From assembly GCF_900156525.1 (NCBI RefSeq), contig NZ_FTPS01000003.1:18015-82014 (forward strand): a stretch of 64,000 nt of DNA, read 5' to 3'. Under the pieces are notes generated by a model. It worked only from the letters and a program-made list of their open reading frames with translations, did not search any database and had not been told where the DNA came from. The stretch is from Pontibaca methylaminivorans (GTDB lineage: Bacteria; Pseudomonadota; Alphaproteobacteria; Rhodobacterales; Rhodobacteraceae). Below, piece after piece: positions 53,617-63,473 of the stretch (positions are counted from its first letter, which is position 1; each line of letters opens with the position of its first letter). The position numbers were made by a program, and so were the translations under genes.

Positions 53617-53651
53617 CCGGGCGGCCCGGCTGACCGCGAAAAGGAGTGGAC

Positions 53652-54632
53652 ATGTGGGATTTCAGTCTTGGTGCGGCCATGGGCCTGATGGGGCGGACGC
53701 TGCCCTTCATCCTGCTGCGCATGGCGGTCTATTTCGGCATCGCGCTCGGTTACATCCTGGTGACGGGCGCGGGGGCCGGGGTCGGCTGGGGCGTCGGCGG
53801 TTTCGGTGACGAGGGCTTCCGCGCCTCGGCCACGCTCTGGGGCGGGATCACGGGTTTCGGCGTCTTCGGTGCCTTCATGTTCTGGGCGCGGGAATATGTG
53901 CTTTATATCGTCAAGGCCGGCCATATCGCCGTTCTGGTCGAACTGATCGACGGCAAGCCGCTGCCGCAGGGGCGCGGCCAGATCGCCCACGCGGGCGCTG
54001 CGGTCAGGGAACGCTTTCCGCAGGCCAGCGTGCTGTTCCTGATGGACCAGCTTGTCAAGGGCGTGATCCGGGCCGTAACCGGGCTCTTGCGCGGGGTGCT
54101 GACCTTTCTGCCGATTCCGGGCGCGAAACAGCTCATGGCCATCGTTTCGGCCTTTCTGCGGGTGGCGGTCGGCTTTGTCGACGAGGTGATCCTTGCCCAT
54201 GCGATCCGCACCCGTTCCGACAATGCCTGGGCCTCGGCGCAGGAGGCGCTGGTGCTTTACGGCCAGAACTACAAGGTGATGATGAAAAACGCGGCCTGGC
54301 TTGCGGTGTTCGTCTACGGTCTTGGTTTTCTGGTATTTCTGGTGATGCTCGCGCCGGCGGCGCTGGTGGTTTACCTGATGCCGGGTGCCTGGTCGGCAGG
54401 GGGCGTGGTCTTTGCGCTGCTCTTTGCCTGGAGCGTGAAGGCCGCGCTGCTTGAACCCTTCGCCGTCGCCTGCATGATGCAGGTGTTCTTCCGCGTGACC
54501 AAAGGCCAGACCCCGAACCCCGAATGGGAGGCGCGGCTCGAACAGATGTCGGCCAAGTTCCGCAAGCTGAAGGACCGCGCCCTGGGCGCGGCCCCCGCAA
54601 GCCAGAAAAACCCGGTGCCGGAGCCGGCATGA
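53652..54632 (+). CDS. Polytopic membrane protein, function unknown
   Basis: A 326-residue protein with about six hydrophobic segments (for example FILLRMAVYFGIALGYILV, ATLWGGITGFGVFGAFMF, NAAWLAVFVYGLGFLVFLVM, AGGVVFALLFAWSVKAALLE) and a hydrophilic, helical C-terminus (EWEARLEQMSAKFRKLKDRA). No transporter or enzyme signature was recognised. ATG 53652 is chosen: AAGGAG ends 5 nt upstream; a GTG two codons earlier overlaps that site. It lies 35 bp after the lipoprotein and 17 bp before the vWA gene, suggesting one transcript. Confidence 0.78.
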   Translation: MWDFSLGAAMGLMGRTLPFILLRMAVYFGIALGYILVTGAGAGVGWGVGGFGDEGFRASATLWGGITGFGVFGAFMFWAREYVLYIVKAGHIAVLVELIDGKPLPQGRGQIAHAGAAVRERFPQASVLFLMDQLVKGVIRAVTGLLRGVLTFLPIPGAKQLMAIVSAFLRVAVGFVDEVILAHAIRTRSDNAWASAQEALVLYGQNYKVMMKNAAWLAVFVYGLGFLVFLVMLAPAALVVYLMPGAWSAGGVVFALLFAWSVKAALLEPFAVACMMQVFFRVTKGQTPNPEWEARLEQMSAKFRKLKDRALGAAPASQKNPVPEPA

Positions 54633-54649
54633 TACGGCAGGATCGAACC

Positions 54650-56434
54650 ATGAAAAGGACCCGAACGATGACCGGATTTGCACCCAGACTGGCGGTCCCG
54701 GCCGTGGCGCTGAGCCTTGCATTCGCCGGCGCGGCCGCGGCCGAGGATGTGGTGATCGTCTATGATGCCTCGGGCTCCATGTGGGGGCAGATCGACGGCA
54801 CCAGCAAGGTCGAGATCGCCCGCAACGTCATGGCCGATCTGGTCGAGGGCTGGGACGAGGATACCAACCTGGGCCTGGTCGCCTATGGCCACCGCCGCCA
54901 GGGCGACTGCGATGACATCGAGACCCTGATCACCCCCGGCCCCGTCGATCGCGACGCTTTCATCGCGACGGTGAATGCGATCCGCCCGGTCGGAAAGACG
55001 CCGCTCACCGCCTCGGTCCGGCAGGCGGCGGAGCTTCTGTCCTGGCGCGACAGCCCGGCGACCGTGGTGCTGATCTCGGACGGGCTTGAAACCTGCAACG
55101 CGGACCCTTGCGCGCTTGCCGCGGATCTGGCGCGGCAGGGGGTGGATTTCACCGCCCATGTGGTGGGTTTCGACCTTGAGGATGCGGACCATGCGAGCCT
55201 TGCCTGCATCGCCGAAAGCACCGGCGGCTTATTCGTGCCGGCCGGCAATGCCGAGGAACTGCAGGAGGCGCTGACCCGGGTGACGACCGCGGTCGAGACA
55301 CCCGCGCCGGAGCCCGAACCTGAACCGGAACCCGAACCGGAACCCGACCTGCCCGAAGTCACCCTGCGCGGCCCCGGACAGGTCACGACCGGCGCGGCCT
55401 TCGAGTTCTCCTGGTCCGCCACCATCCACCCGCGTGATTACATCACCATCGTGCCAGCGGGCGCGGATGAGGGCAAATACACGGCCTACATCCGCGCGGA
55501 CAAGGCGACCACGGGCAGCCTCGTCGCGCCTGCCACGCCCGGCCTTTATGAACTGCGCTATGTGCAGGACAACGGGGGCGCGACGCTTGCCAGCGCGCCC
55601 GTCGAGGTGGTCGAGGGCGAAGTGTCGCTGACCGGCCCCGAACAGGTGACGACCGGCGCAAACTTCGATTTCAACTGGTCCGGCACCATCCATCCGCGCG
55701 ACTATATCACCATCGTTCCCGCCGGCTCGGATGAAGGCAAATACACCGCCTATATCCGCGCCGAGGACAACACCAAGGGCAGCCTTGTCGCGCCGGCCAC
55801 GCCCGGCCTTTACGAGTTGCGCTATATCCTTGCCGAGGGCGCGCGCACCATGGCCAGTGTGCCCGTCGAGGTGGTCGAGGCGGAAGTCGGCATCAGCGCC
55901 CCCGCTGTCATGCGCGCCGGGGGCGAGATCGACATAAGCTGGTCCGCGAGCATTCACCCGCGCGACTATATCACCATCGTGCCGGCGGGTGCGGATGAAG
56001 GCACTTATACGTCGTATAACCGTGTGGAGAATGGCACGCAGACGCGGTTGACCGCCCCGGCCGAGCCCGGTCTTTACGAAATCCGCTATGTTCTGGCCCA
56101 GGGTGGCCGCACCATGGCGATGACCCCGCTCGAGGTCGTGCCGGCCAATGCGCCGCTCGACGACGGGGCAAGGCTCTCGGCGCCCGAGGCCGCCGGCGCG
56201 GGCGAGACGATCACCGTCACCTGGGAGGGCGGCGGCAGCGGCGGGGACGAGCGCATCGCGCTTGCCCGCAAGGAACAGCCGGATTTCAGTTGGATCGCGG
56301 CCTTCAAGGCCGGGGCAGAGGGCGAAAAGACCGTGGAAATCACCATGCCTGAAGAGCCCGGATTCTATGAAATCCGCTTTCTCGACCTTACCGGTCCGGC
56401 GGTGCTTGGCCGCACGATCATAGAGGTGAAATGA
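54650..56434 (+). CDS. Secreted vWA-domain protein with tandem Ig-like repeats
   Basis: A 594-residue exported protein. Signal peptide with basic start (MKRTRTMTGFAPRLAVPAVA, ending AAAA-ED). The vWA domain (about residues 31-215) has the intact MIDAS motif DASGS and SDGLETCN. A Pro-Glu linker (about 220-235) leads to three 88-residue repeats (236-499), each with IHPRDYITIVPAG and APATPGLYELRY-like cores, then a diverged fourth unit to the end. vWA domains bind metal-dependent protein ligands. Downstream SH3 gene overlaps by ATGA. Function is unknown; a cell-envelope scaffold is inferred. ATG 54668 is an alternative start. Confidence 0.85.
   Translation: MKRTRTMTGFAPRLAVPAVALSLAFAGAAAAEDVVIVYDASGSMWGQIDGTSKVEIARNVMADLVEGWDEDTNLGLVAYGHRRQGDCDDIETLITPGPVDRDAFIATVNAIRPVGKTPLTASVRQAAELLSWRDSPATVVLISDGLETCNADPCALAADLARQGVDFTAHVVGFDLEDADHASLACIAESTGGLFVPAGNAEELQEALTRVTTAVETPAPEPEPEPEPEPEPDLPEVTLRGPGQVTTGAAFEFSWSATIHPRDYITIVPAGADEGKYTAYIRADKATTGSLVAPATPGLYELRYVQDNGGATLASAPVEVVEGEVSLTGPEQVTTGANFDFNWSGTIHPRDYITIVPAGSDEGKYTAYIRAEDNTKGSLVAPATPGLYELRYILAEGARTMASVPVEVVEAEVGISAPAVMRAGGEIDISWSASIHPRDYITIVPAGADEGTYTSYNRVENGTQTRLTAPAEPGLYEIRYVLAQGGRTMAMTPLEVVPANAPLDDGARLSAPEAAGAGETITVTWEGGGSGGDERIALARKEQPDFSWIAAFKAGAEGEKTVEITMPEEPGFYEIRFLDLTGPAVLGRTIIEVK
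55355..56146 (+). repeat. Three in-frame 264-bp tandem repeats in the vWA gene
   Basis: Units at 55355-55618, 55619-55882 and 55883-56146, each exactly 264 bp (88 codons). Units 1 and 2 are the most alike; unit 3 is more diverged, and a degenerate fourth unit follows. Equal length with divergence shows old duplication without later indels. Confidence 0.85.
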
Positions 56435-57213
56435 TGCGCGGAATTCTGATCGCAACGGCGCTGATGCTGGCGGCCCCGGCCATGGCCGAGATCGACGGGC
56501 ACGGGCCGGACGCCTGGCGGGTCACGGGGGTTGCATCGGACGATACCCTGAACATGCGCATGGGGCCCGGCACCGATTATCTGGTGATCGACCGGCTGCC
56601 GCCCGATGCGCGGGGCCTGCGGCTCGTGACCTGCGTGCCGCTGCTGATCCAGCCCTATTACAGCGCCCTGACCGACGCGCAGCGCGCCGCGCTTCCGCAA
56701 CGCTGGTGCCTGATGCAGAGCGCTGATCTCGCGCAGGCCGGCTGGGTCGCGCAGCGGTTCCTGACGGAGGACGGCGGCGAGGCGGTTCAGCGGGGCGCCG
56801 ATGCCGGCAGCACCGTTGCCGCGCCCGAGGCCACGGGCGATGCGCTGATCGACGGGGCGCAATCGCTGGTGCAGCGGCTTTACACCGCTTTTGCCGCCGC
56901 GCAGGGCCAGGCCGACAATCCCTTTGCCCCGGCCAATGCGGCGAATTACTTCTTTGCGGATCTGGTCCCGGCCCTGTCCGGTCACGGCGCCGACCTGCTG
57001 TATGACGCGCAGGATTTTCAGGGCTCGGTGACGCGCATCATTCCCGACCCCGAACAGCCCATGTTCCGCGGCATGATCTCCGTCCAGGCGGAGTTCACCA
57101 ATTTCGGTCTCCGCAAGCGGGCCGTGTTCCGCCTGCGCGCCGATACCGACCAGCCCGGCGCGCCGTTGCGCATCCTTGCGGTCGAGCATGACGAGTGGAG
57201 CTTTCCGCCCTGA
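56431..57213 (+). CDS. Secreted protein with bacterial SH3-like domain
   Basis: A 260-residue exported protein. Signal MMRGILIATALMLAAPAMAE; the SH3b-type domain follows (VTGVASDDTLNMRMGPGTDY, LVIDRLPPDARGLRLVTC, then WCLMQSADLAQAGWVAQRFL to about residue 112). The C-terminal half is a distinct alpha/beta domain (LVQRLYTAFAAAQGQADNPF, AVFRLRADTDQ, LRILAVEHDEWSF) that I do not recognise. SH3b domains often bind peptidoglycan. Its ATG overlaps the vWA stop (ATGA), so synthesis is coupled to the vWA protein. Confidence 0.82.
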   Translation: MMRGILIATALMLAAPAMAEIDGHGPDAWRVTGVASDDTLNMRMGPGTDYLVIDRLPPDARGLRLVTCVPLLIQPYYSALTDAQRAALPQRWCLMQSADLAQAGWVAQRFLTEDGGEAVQRGADAGSTVAAPEATGDALIDGAQSLVQRLYTAFAAAQGQADNPFAPANAANYFFADLVPALSGHGADLLYDAQDFQGSVTRIIPDPEQPMFRGMISVQAEFTNFGLRKRAVFRLRADTDQPGAPLRILAVEHDEWSFPP

Positions 57214-57424
57214 CCTGCGACGGTCTCGCCTCGCTTCCGGGGTTCTTGTGAAAGAGGCAATCCCCGCCTGTCTGGCCGTCAGAGTTTTCAGGGGTGCGCG
57301 GGCAGGGCCGGTCGGCCCTGTGGCCATTGTAAGGTCGAATGTCTCTCGGCCGGGAAATCCCGTGGACATGGGTCAGGATCAGCGCGATTGCGCCGGTGCC
57401 GCAGACATCCATTGCTCCCTGATT

Positions 57425-60400
57425 TCACTGGAAATCGCGCGACCTGATCCGAAGCGGTGCCGCTGATCGTGGCTCGGCACTCCGGCCCACGCTCGCCAGG
57501 TCTCCCGACAGGTCGACCGCGGCGCGTGCGATGAGGTGCACCACCTCGCCCTCGCGCTGGACAAGCCCGCGTATGGCGATCATCGGCGCCGAGAGGATCA
57601 CGCGACGATGGCGCTCGAAAATCTTCTGCCAGATGACGACATTCGTGATGCCGGTCTCGTCCTCCAGCGTGAGGAACACGACGCCGTTGGCCGATCCCGG
57701 GCGCTGGCGGACGAGGACGAGGCCGGCGGTGGTGATGACATGGTTGTTCGGCGTCGCCGCTGCTTCGGCACAAGGCATGATATGGCGCTGTGCCAGGCGC
57801 TCGCGCAGGAATGAAACCGGGTGGCGGCGCAGCGTGAGGCCGGTGTTTGCGTAATCCTCGACCACCTCGCGACCCTCGGACATCGGACGCAGGTGGACGG
57901 CGGGCTCGGGGTCCGGCTCCCGGTCACGGGCAGCGGCAAAGAGCGGCAGATCCTGCGCCCCGAGCCCCTTCACCGCCCAGAGCGCCGCGCGCCGGGAAAG
58001 GCCGGGCCCTTCGCGGAACGCATCCGCCTCGGCCAGGGCGGTCAGCGCCGCGACCGGCACGCCGGCGCGGTACCGGATATCCCCGGGCGAGGCGAAGGGT
58101 GCCTCGCGCACGGCAATGATCCGGGCGGCATGGGCGTTGGAGAGCCCCTTGACCATGCGCATCCCCAGCCGCACGGCGAGGGCGCCGTCCGCTGCGGGCT
58201 CCAGCGTGCAGTCCCAGCGGCTGGCGTTCACGCAGACGGGCCGCACCTCGACCCCGTGGGCGCGGGCATCGTGCACGATCTGGGCCGGCGCATAGAAGCC
58301 CATCGGCTGGCTGTTCAGAAGGGCGGCGCAGAACACCTCGGGGTGGTGGCATTTCAGCCAGGACGACGCATAGGCCAGGATCGCAAAGCTCGCCGCGTGG
58401 CTTTCGGGGAAGCCGTAGGAGCCGAAACCTTCGAGCTGGTGGCAGATGCGCTCGGCAAAGTCCCGGGCATATCCGCGCGCCGTCATGCCGGCAATGAGCC
58501 GGTCGCGGAACTTCGAGACGCCGCCGGTGTGCTTGAAGGTCGCCATGCTCTTGCGCAGGAGGTCCGCCTCGCCCGGGGTGAAGCCCGCGCAGGTGATGGC
58601 AACGCGCATCGCCTGCTCCTGGAACAGGGGTATGCCCCACGTCCTGGCCAGCACCTTCTTCAGCTCCGGCGTTGGATAATCCACCGGGTCCAGGCCCCGG
58701 CGGCGGCGCAGATAGGGGTGCACCATGTCGCCCTGGATCGGCCCGGGTCGCACGATCGCCACCTGCACGACGAGGTCGTAGAAGGTGCGAGGTCCGAGGC
58801 GCGGCAGCATCGACATCTGTGCCCGGCTCTCGATCTGGAAGGTGCCGATCGTGTCGGCGCGGCGGATCATCGCATAGGTCGCCGGATCATCGGCGGGGAT
58901 CGAGGCAAGATCGAGGCGGATGTCCTTGTGTTCGGCCAGAAGGTCCAGCCCCCGGCGCAGGCAGGACAGCATGCCCAGCGCCAGCACGTCGACCTTCATG
59001 AAGTTCAGCGCATCAATATCGTCCTTGTCCCATTCGATGATCTGGCGCCCCTCCATCGCCGCGGGTTCGATGGGCACGAGGGTGTCGAGCCGGTCGCGGG
59101 TCAGCACGAATCCGCCCGGATGCTGCGACAGGTGCCGCGGCGCGCCGCGCAGCTCGCTGGCCAGGTGCAGCGTGAGCCGCAATCGGCGGTCTTCCGGGTT
59201 GAGGTTGAGCGCCCGCAGGTCGTCATCCCCAAGCCCGCCCTTCGACCAGCGGCCGAGTTGGGTGGAGAGCGTCGCGATCAGATCTTCGGGCAGGCCCATG
59301 ACCTTGCCGACATCCCGCAGGGCGCCTTTCATGCGGTAGCGGATCACGGTCGCGGTCAGCGCGGCGTGGTCGCGCCCGTAATGGGCATAGACCCACTGGA
59401 TCACCTCCTCGCGCCGTTCGTGTTCGAAATCGACGTCGATATCGGGGGGTTCGCGGCGTTCCTCGGAGACGAAGCGCTCGAACAGAAGATCATTGTACAC
59501 GGGGTCGATCGCGGTGATGCCCAGCACATAGCAGACGGCGGAATTGGCCGCCGATCCCCGCCCCTGACAGAGGATGCCGCGCGAGCGGGCAAAGCGCACG
59601 ATGCTGTTCACGGTGAGGAAATAGGGCGCGTAATCCAGCTTGCCGATCAGCGCGAGTTCGTGGCGCAGGGTGGTCTGCACCTCCTCCGGCACGCCTCCCG
59701 GATAGCGCTGCGCCGCGCTCTCCCATGTCAGGCGTTCCAGCACCTGCTGCGGGGTTTGCGTCGGATCGTCGCGTTCCTCCGGATACTGGTAGCTCAGCTC
59801 ATCCAGCGAGAATCTGCAGCGGTCCGCGATCTCCAGCGTGCGCGCCAGGGCCTCGGGCCAGAGCGCGAACAGGCGCGCCATCTCGGATGGCGGCTTGAGA
59901 TACCGGTCGGCATGGCGTTCGCGCCGTACCCCCAGCGCCTCGACGGTGGTGTTCAGACGGATGGCGGTGACCACATCCTGCAGGATGCGGCGCGCGGGGG
60001 TGTGGAACAGCACGTCGTTGGTGGCGACGGTCGGGACACCGGCGGCCTGCGCAAGTTGCGCAAGCTCCCAGAGCCGCAGTTGATCATTCGGGCGCCGCCG
60101 CAGGGTCAGGGCAAGATAGGCGCGGTCGCCAAAGTCCGCGCGCAGGCGGTGCAGGCGCTCGCCGCAGGCGGCATCGGCCAGGTCAGGCACCAGCACCGCG
60201 ACAAGGCCCTCGCCATGGGCCGCCAGATCATTCCATTCCAGATGGCAGCGCCCCTTGCCCGCCCGCGCCTTGCCCAAGGACAGCAGGCGGCAGAGCCGCG
60301 CGTAAGCCGCACGATCCATGGGATAGACCAGCACGCCCGTGCCGCAGGCAAGATCGAGCCTGCAGCCCACCACCAGCCGCACCCCGGCGGCCTTTGCCGC

Positions 60401-60580
60401 CAGATGCGCGCGCACCATGCCGGCAAGCGTGCCGCGATCCGTCACCGCCAGGGCCTCGATCCCCATGGCGGCGGCAGTCGTGAACAGGTCTTCGGCCGAG
60501 GAGGCCCCGCGCAGGAAGGAGAAACGCGAGGTCACCTGCAGTTCCGCGTAGCGGGGGGGAGTGCGCGACCCTCCCATCAT
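57425..60580 (-). CDS. dnaE2: Error-prone DNA polymerase DnaE2
   Basis: A 1051-residue C-family polymerase of the DnaE2 type, which performs SOS-induced mutagenic translesion synthesis. N-terminal PHP domain ([20 protein letters not shown]), palm with [20 protein letters not shown] (catalytic acids) and [48 protein letters not shown], and a C-terminal OB domain ([18 protein letters not shown]). ATG 60580 overlaps the imuB stop (ATGA), so the two are coupled; a longer upstream frame lies within imuB. Third gene of imuA-imuB-dnaE2. Confidence 0.96.
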   Translation of the reverse strand: MMGGSRTPPRYAELQVTSRFSFLRGASSAEDLFTTAAAMGIEALAVTDRGTLAGMVRAHLAAKAAGVRLVVGCRLDLACGTGVLVYPMDRAAYARLCRLLSLGKARAGKGRCHLEWNDLAAHGEGLVAVLVPDLADAACGERLHRLRADFGDRAYLALTLRRRPNDQLRLWELAQLAQAAGVPTVATNDVLFHTPARRILQDVVTAIRLNTTVEALGVRRERHADRYLKPPSEMARLFALWPEALARTLEIADRCRFSLDELSYQYPEERDDPTQTPQQVLERLTWESAAQRYPGGVPEEVQTTLRHELALIGKLDYAPYFLTVNSIVRFARSRGILCQGRGSAANSAVCYVLGITAIDPVYNDLLFERFVSEERREPPDIDVDFEHERREEVIQWVYAHYGRDHAALTATVIRYRMKGALRDVGKVMGLPEDLIATLSTQLGRWSKGGLGDDDLRALNLNPEDRRLRLTLHLASELRGAPRHLSQHPGGFVLTRDRLDTLVPIEPAAMEGRQIIEWDKDDIDALNFMKVDVLALGMLSCLRRGLDLLAEHKDIRLDLASIPADDPATYAMIRRADTIGTFQIESRAQMSMLPRLGPRTFYDLVVQVAIVRPGPIQGDMVHPYLRRRRGLDPVDYPTPELKKVLARTWGIPLFQEQAMRVAITCAGFTPGEADLLRKSMATFKHTGGVSKFRDRLIAGMTARGYARDFAERICHQLEGFGSYGFPESHAASFAILAYASSWLKCHHPEVFCAALLNSQPMGFYAPAQIVHDARAHGVEVRPVCVNASRWDCTLEPAADGALAVRLGMRMVKGLSNAHAARIIAVREAPFASPGDIRYRAGVPVAALTALAEADAFREGPGLSRRAALWAVKGLGAQDLPLFAAARDREPDPEPAVHLRPMSEGREVVEDYANTGLTLRRHPVSFLRERLAQRHIMPCAEAAATPNNHVITTAGLVLVRQRPGSANGVVFLTLEDETGITNVVIWQKIFERHRRVILSAPMIAIRGLVQREGEVVHLIARAAVDLSGDLASVGRSAEPRSAAPLRIRSRDFQ

Positions 60581-62100
60581 CCGAACAGCCCATGCAGGAA
60601 CCAGCGTTGCGAGCCGGTGGCGGCATCCTCGCCATCGCCGGCGCGGAAGATCCAGTATCGTGCGCCGCTCGTGTCCTCGACGCGGAAATAATCGCGCACC
60701 GCGGCAAGTTCGGCATCGCGGGTCCACCATTCCCCGAAGATGCGCTCGGGCCCGTCGGCGCGGGCGATCATATGGCGGGTGCCGCGCCAGATGAACCAGG
60801 CGGGCGGATGATCGGGCAGCAGCGCCATGGTCTCGATCGGCTCCGGGTGCGGCAGCAGGCGCGCCGGGCGCGGCCAGTTGTCGGGCCAGCCGGTCGAGGT
60901 GTCGTCAGAGAGCGGCGCAATGCGGCGCACCGACCGCTCGGGCACGTCCGAGGCAACGCCGGCAAGGCGATAGACCCGGGCCGGGCCGACCCGGCTCATG
61001 AGCCGGTCGACAAGCCCCGCAAGGTCGGGGGCAGGGGCGTCGATGAGGCTGGTCGCCGCCTGTCGCGCCGCCAGCGGCTCGGCCCGGCTTGCCACAAGCT
61101 CCATCGCCTCGATGCCGAAGCCCGGGTCGATATTCTCGATCTTCGCCGCAAGCAGCCGCGCGAGATGCGCCGCGTCGCGCGAGGGCCGGGCCAGCCCCAC
61201 GCGCAGGGCCGGCGCTTGCCCATCGGTGCGCTCGCAGACGAGATCGAGCCGGCGCGCCCCGAGCCCGCGCCGCTCCAGCGCCTCGCAAAGCGCCGTGACC
61301 AGCTTGCCCAGATAACGCGCGATGGTCTCGGGCGCGGCGATGGGTTCGGCAAAGCGGCGGCGCGCCGTGATGAGGTCGTTGATGCGGACCGGCTCGATGG
61401 GGTCCGCCACGCGCCCGAGCGCCTGGTCGAGCCGCCGGCAAGGCTCCGGGCCGAAACGCCGGGTGAGCGGCGCCCGCGGCAGGGCGGCAAGATCCCCGAT
61501 ACGCATCAGCCCGAGCGTGTCGAGCCCGGCCGCAAGCGAGGCCGGCAGCCGCAACGCGGCAAGCGGCAGCGGCGCGATATGCGCCATCACCTCGCCCCTG
61601 GGTGCGATGAACACCGGATCGGCCCGGAACCGCGCCAGTGCATGGGCCGCGCCCCGGGTGTCGGCGATCGCCGCCCGCGCCGTGATGCCCGACACCGCCA
61701 GCCGCCCGACCAGCCCGTCGAGCAGCGCCGCCTCGCCGCCGTGCAGATGCGCCGCCCCCGTCACGTCGATGACAATTGCCTCTGTCCCATCGAGCGCCAC
61801 CAGCGGTGAAATGCGCTGCAAGAGCCAGAGCGCCAGCCGCCCGAGGCTCATGCGGTCGGCATCCGGCTCGGCCGGGCGGATCTCCAGTCCCGGCACTTGC
61901 GCCTGCGCCTGCGCGATGGTCATGCCCACCCGCAGCCCGAGCGTCTTTGCCGCCGCATCGGCCGCCGTCACCACCCGCCGCCCGCCCTCGCGGCCCGCGA
62001 GCACGAGCGGCACCTCAGCCGGCGGTGCGCCGCTGCCTGCCCGCCGCCGCAGTCGCTCCACCGGCCACAGCGGCAGGAAGAGCGAGATGACCCGTGCCAT
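60577..62100 (-). CDS. imuB: ImuB, Y-family polymerase-like protein
   Basis: A 507-residue Y-family-like protein that lacks polymerase activity in characterised members and recruits DnaE2 to the beta clamp. Starts [20 protein letters not shown]; the degenerate palm has [20 protein letters not shown], helix-hairpin-helix [20 protein letters not shown], and the C-terminal region includes [13 protein letters not shown] 62100 is 6 nt after GGAGG; a GTG one codon earlier is possible. It overlaps the imuA 3' end by 86 bp and dnaE2 by 4 bp. Confidence 0.93.
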   Translation of the reverse strand: MARVISLFLPLWPVERLRRRAGSGAPPAEVPLVLAGREGGRRVVTAADAAAKTLGLRVGMTIAQAQAQVPGLEIRPAEPDADRMSLGRLALWLLQRISPLVALDGTEAIVIDVTGAAHLHGGEAALLDGLVGRLAVSGITARAAIADTRGAAHALARFRADPVFIAPRGEVMAHIAPLPLAALRLPASLAAGLDTLGLMRIGDLAALPRAPLTRRFGPEPCRRLDQALGRVADPIEPVRINDLITARRRFAEPIAAPETIARYLGKLVTALCEALERRGLGARRLDLVCERTDGQAPALRVGLARPSRDAAHLARLLAAKIENIDPGFGIEAMELVASRAEPLAARQAATSLIDAPAPDLAGLVDRLMSRVGPARVYRLAGVASDVPERSVRRIAPLSDDTSTGWPDNWPRPARLLPHPEPIETMALLPDHPPAWFIWRGTRHMIARADGPERIFGEWWTRDAELAAVRDYFRVEDTSGARYWIFRAGDGEDAATGSQRWFLHGLFG

Positions 62101-62773
62101 CACATGCCTCCAGTTCCAGTTCCAGACATTCCCCGGCCCGCGCCCGGACCAGTTCCACCAGCCAGCGCGGGCGCCCCACGCCCGGCACCGGCAGGGGCGC
62201 GGAAGGCAGCGCCGTCACGCGCCAGCGCGTCATCGCCGCCGTGGGCTGGCCGAAGTCGCCCGCATCCGCCTGCCGCCGCCAGCGCCGCAGCGCGATGCAG
62301 AGCGTGCCCCTTTCGCGCGCCGCCAGATGCAGGCGGCGCGAGGCGACCATCGGCAGGCGCGCGACCTCGCCCACCACCGCGCCGGGGCCGCCGTGGCGCA
62401 AGCCTTCCTCCATGCAGGCGAGAACACCCCTGTCACCGCCCGCCTCGACATGGATCACCCGCTCCGCCGCCAGCCCCGCCTGCGCGAGCCCCGGCGCGAA
62501 CAGGTCCGCCCGCGTCACGCACCAGAGCACTGGCCCCTCGCAGCGCGCCGCGATCCCGGCGGCAAACAGCGCCGCCGCCGCGCCATCAACCGTGCCGCCC
62601 GCACCGCCCGCGACCTCGTGCAATGCCCCCAGCGCCAGCCCGTGACCGGGCAGGCGCGCATCCAGCACGGGGATGCCGAACGGCAGCACGCCGGCCTTGC
62701 GCACACCCCCCTCGAGCCGCGCGATACGGGCGCGCAGGTCGATGAGGACGGCAGAGGAGGCGTGGCGGGACAT
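62015..62773 (-). CDS. imuA: ImuA, RecA-like SOS mutagenesis protein
   Basis: A 252-residue RecA-like protein of the ImuA family, needed with ImuB and DnaE2 for damage-induced mutagenesis. The N-terminus has LRARIARLEGGVRKAGVLPF, then GHGLALGALHEVAGGAGGTV where RecA has its Walker region, and RRWRRQADAGDFGQPTAAMT RWRVTALPS near the C-terminus. A LexA box ends 28 bp upstream of its ATG. First gene of the cassette, overlapping imuB. Confidence 0.9.
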   Translation of the reverse strand: MSRHASSAVLIDLRARIARLEGGVRKAGVLPFGIPVLDARLPGHGLALGALHEVAGGAGGTVDGAAAALFAAGIAARCEGPVLWCVTRADLFAPGLAQAGLAAERVIHVEAGGDRGVLACMEEGLRHGGPGAVVGEVARLPMVASRRLHLAARERGTLCIALRRWRRQADAGDFGQPTAAMTRWRVTALPSAPLPVPGVGRPRWLVELVRARAGECLELELEACDGTGHLALPAAVAGGATAAAGRQRRTAG

Positions 62774-62801
62774 GGGAGCAGAGCGCGTGATTCTGACAGT
62801 T

Positions 62802-62816
62802 GTTCACTGTCTGTTC
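62802..62816 (-). promoter_or_regulatory. LexA (SOS) box controlling imuA-imuB-dnaE2
   Basis: GTTC-ACTGTCT-GTTC, an exact match to the alphaproteobacterial LexA consensus GTTC-N7-GTTC (here read on the plus strand), 29 bp upstream of imuA. Repression by LexA and induction on DNA damage are expected. Confidence 0.92.
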
Positions 62817-62891
62817 CCGCGCGGTCCGAGTCAATCACGCGCGAGGAGGGCGTGACGGGCGGGATGTGTCTTCACCCTCGGCGAGTGCGGC

Positions 62892-63308
62892 GTGGTCATG
62901 CGCAGCGGCGAACCCGGAGACGGCGAGGGATATCTTTATCCGCCGGTGTTCGGCGATGACAGCTACAACGACGGTGCCGGCATGTATCGGATGCTGATGG
63001 CCAATCGTTTCATCTTCGCGAACATGCCGCAGGGTGCCGATCACGAGGACCGCATCCTGACACCGGACGAGGCCTATGACGTGGCGGCCTATATCAATTC
63101 GCAGCCGCGCGGCCACAAGGAGGGAATGGAAAACGACTTTCCCGACCGTCTGCGCAAGCCGGCCGACATGCCCTTCGAGCCCTGGGCCGGGGATTTCCTG
63201 CCTGAACAGCACAAATACGGCCCGTTCAAACCCATCGCCGATTGGCTCGTGGCCGAGCGTGCCGCCCGCGATGCCGCAGAGGAAGAGGGTCCGCAGGCGG
63301 ATGAATGA
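62892..63308 (+). pseudogene. 5'-truncated cytochrome c gene (thiosulfate dehydrogenase/TsdA-like C-terminus)
   Basis: About 138 codons match the region after the last haem site of TsdA-like dihaem cytochromes: YPPVFGDDSYNDGAGMYRML, ANMPQGADHEDRILTPDEAY, DVAAYINSQPRGHKEGMEND and DFLPEQHKYGPFKPI. No CxxCH haem-binding motif is present; the frame opens at a stop at 62853 and imuA starts 80 bp away, so the N-terminal half and both haem sites are lost. The weak GTG/ATG at 62892 has no good site. It is a remnant next to the urease genes. Confidence 0.75.
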
Positions 63309-63402
63309 GCGGTACACGACCGGCGCACATGCCGGGTTTGCGGCACTGCACGCGCGGCAGCCGTCATCCGGGCTGTCGCGGAACTGGGTGCGAGTTATGC
63401 TG

Positions 63403-63432
63403 TTGACAGCCTCTTCGAGGTGGCTCTTTAAC
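63403..63432 (+). promoter_or_regulatory. Possible promoter of the urease operon
   Basis: Perfect -35 TTGACA (63403-63408), 18-bp spacer, and a poor -10 TTTAAC (63427-63432), 42 bp before ureD. No sigma-54 site was evident. Confidence 0.35.
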
Positions 63433-63473
63433 CGGGGAGGCGGGATCGCGTCGATCCCGAAGGACAGACTGCG

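Noticed and set aside
57821..60691. A 956-codon open frame opposite dnaE2
   Set aside because: Antisense to a conserved gene, biased composition, no start signal or family resemblance.
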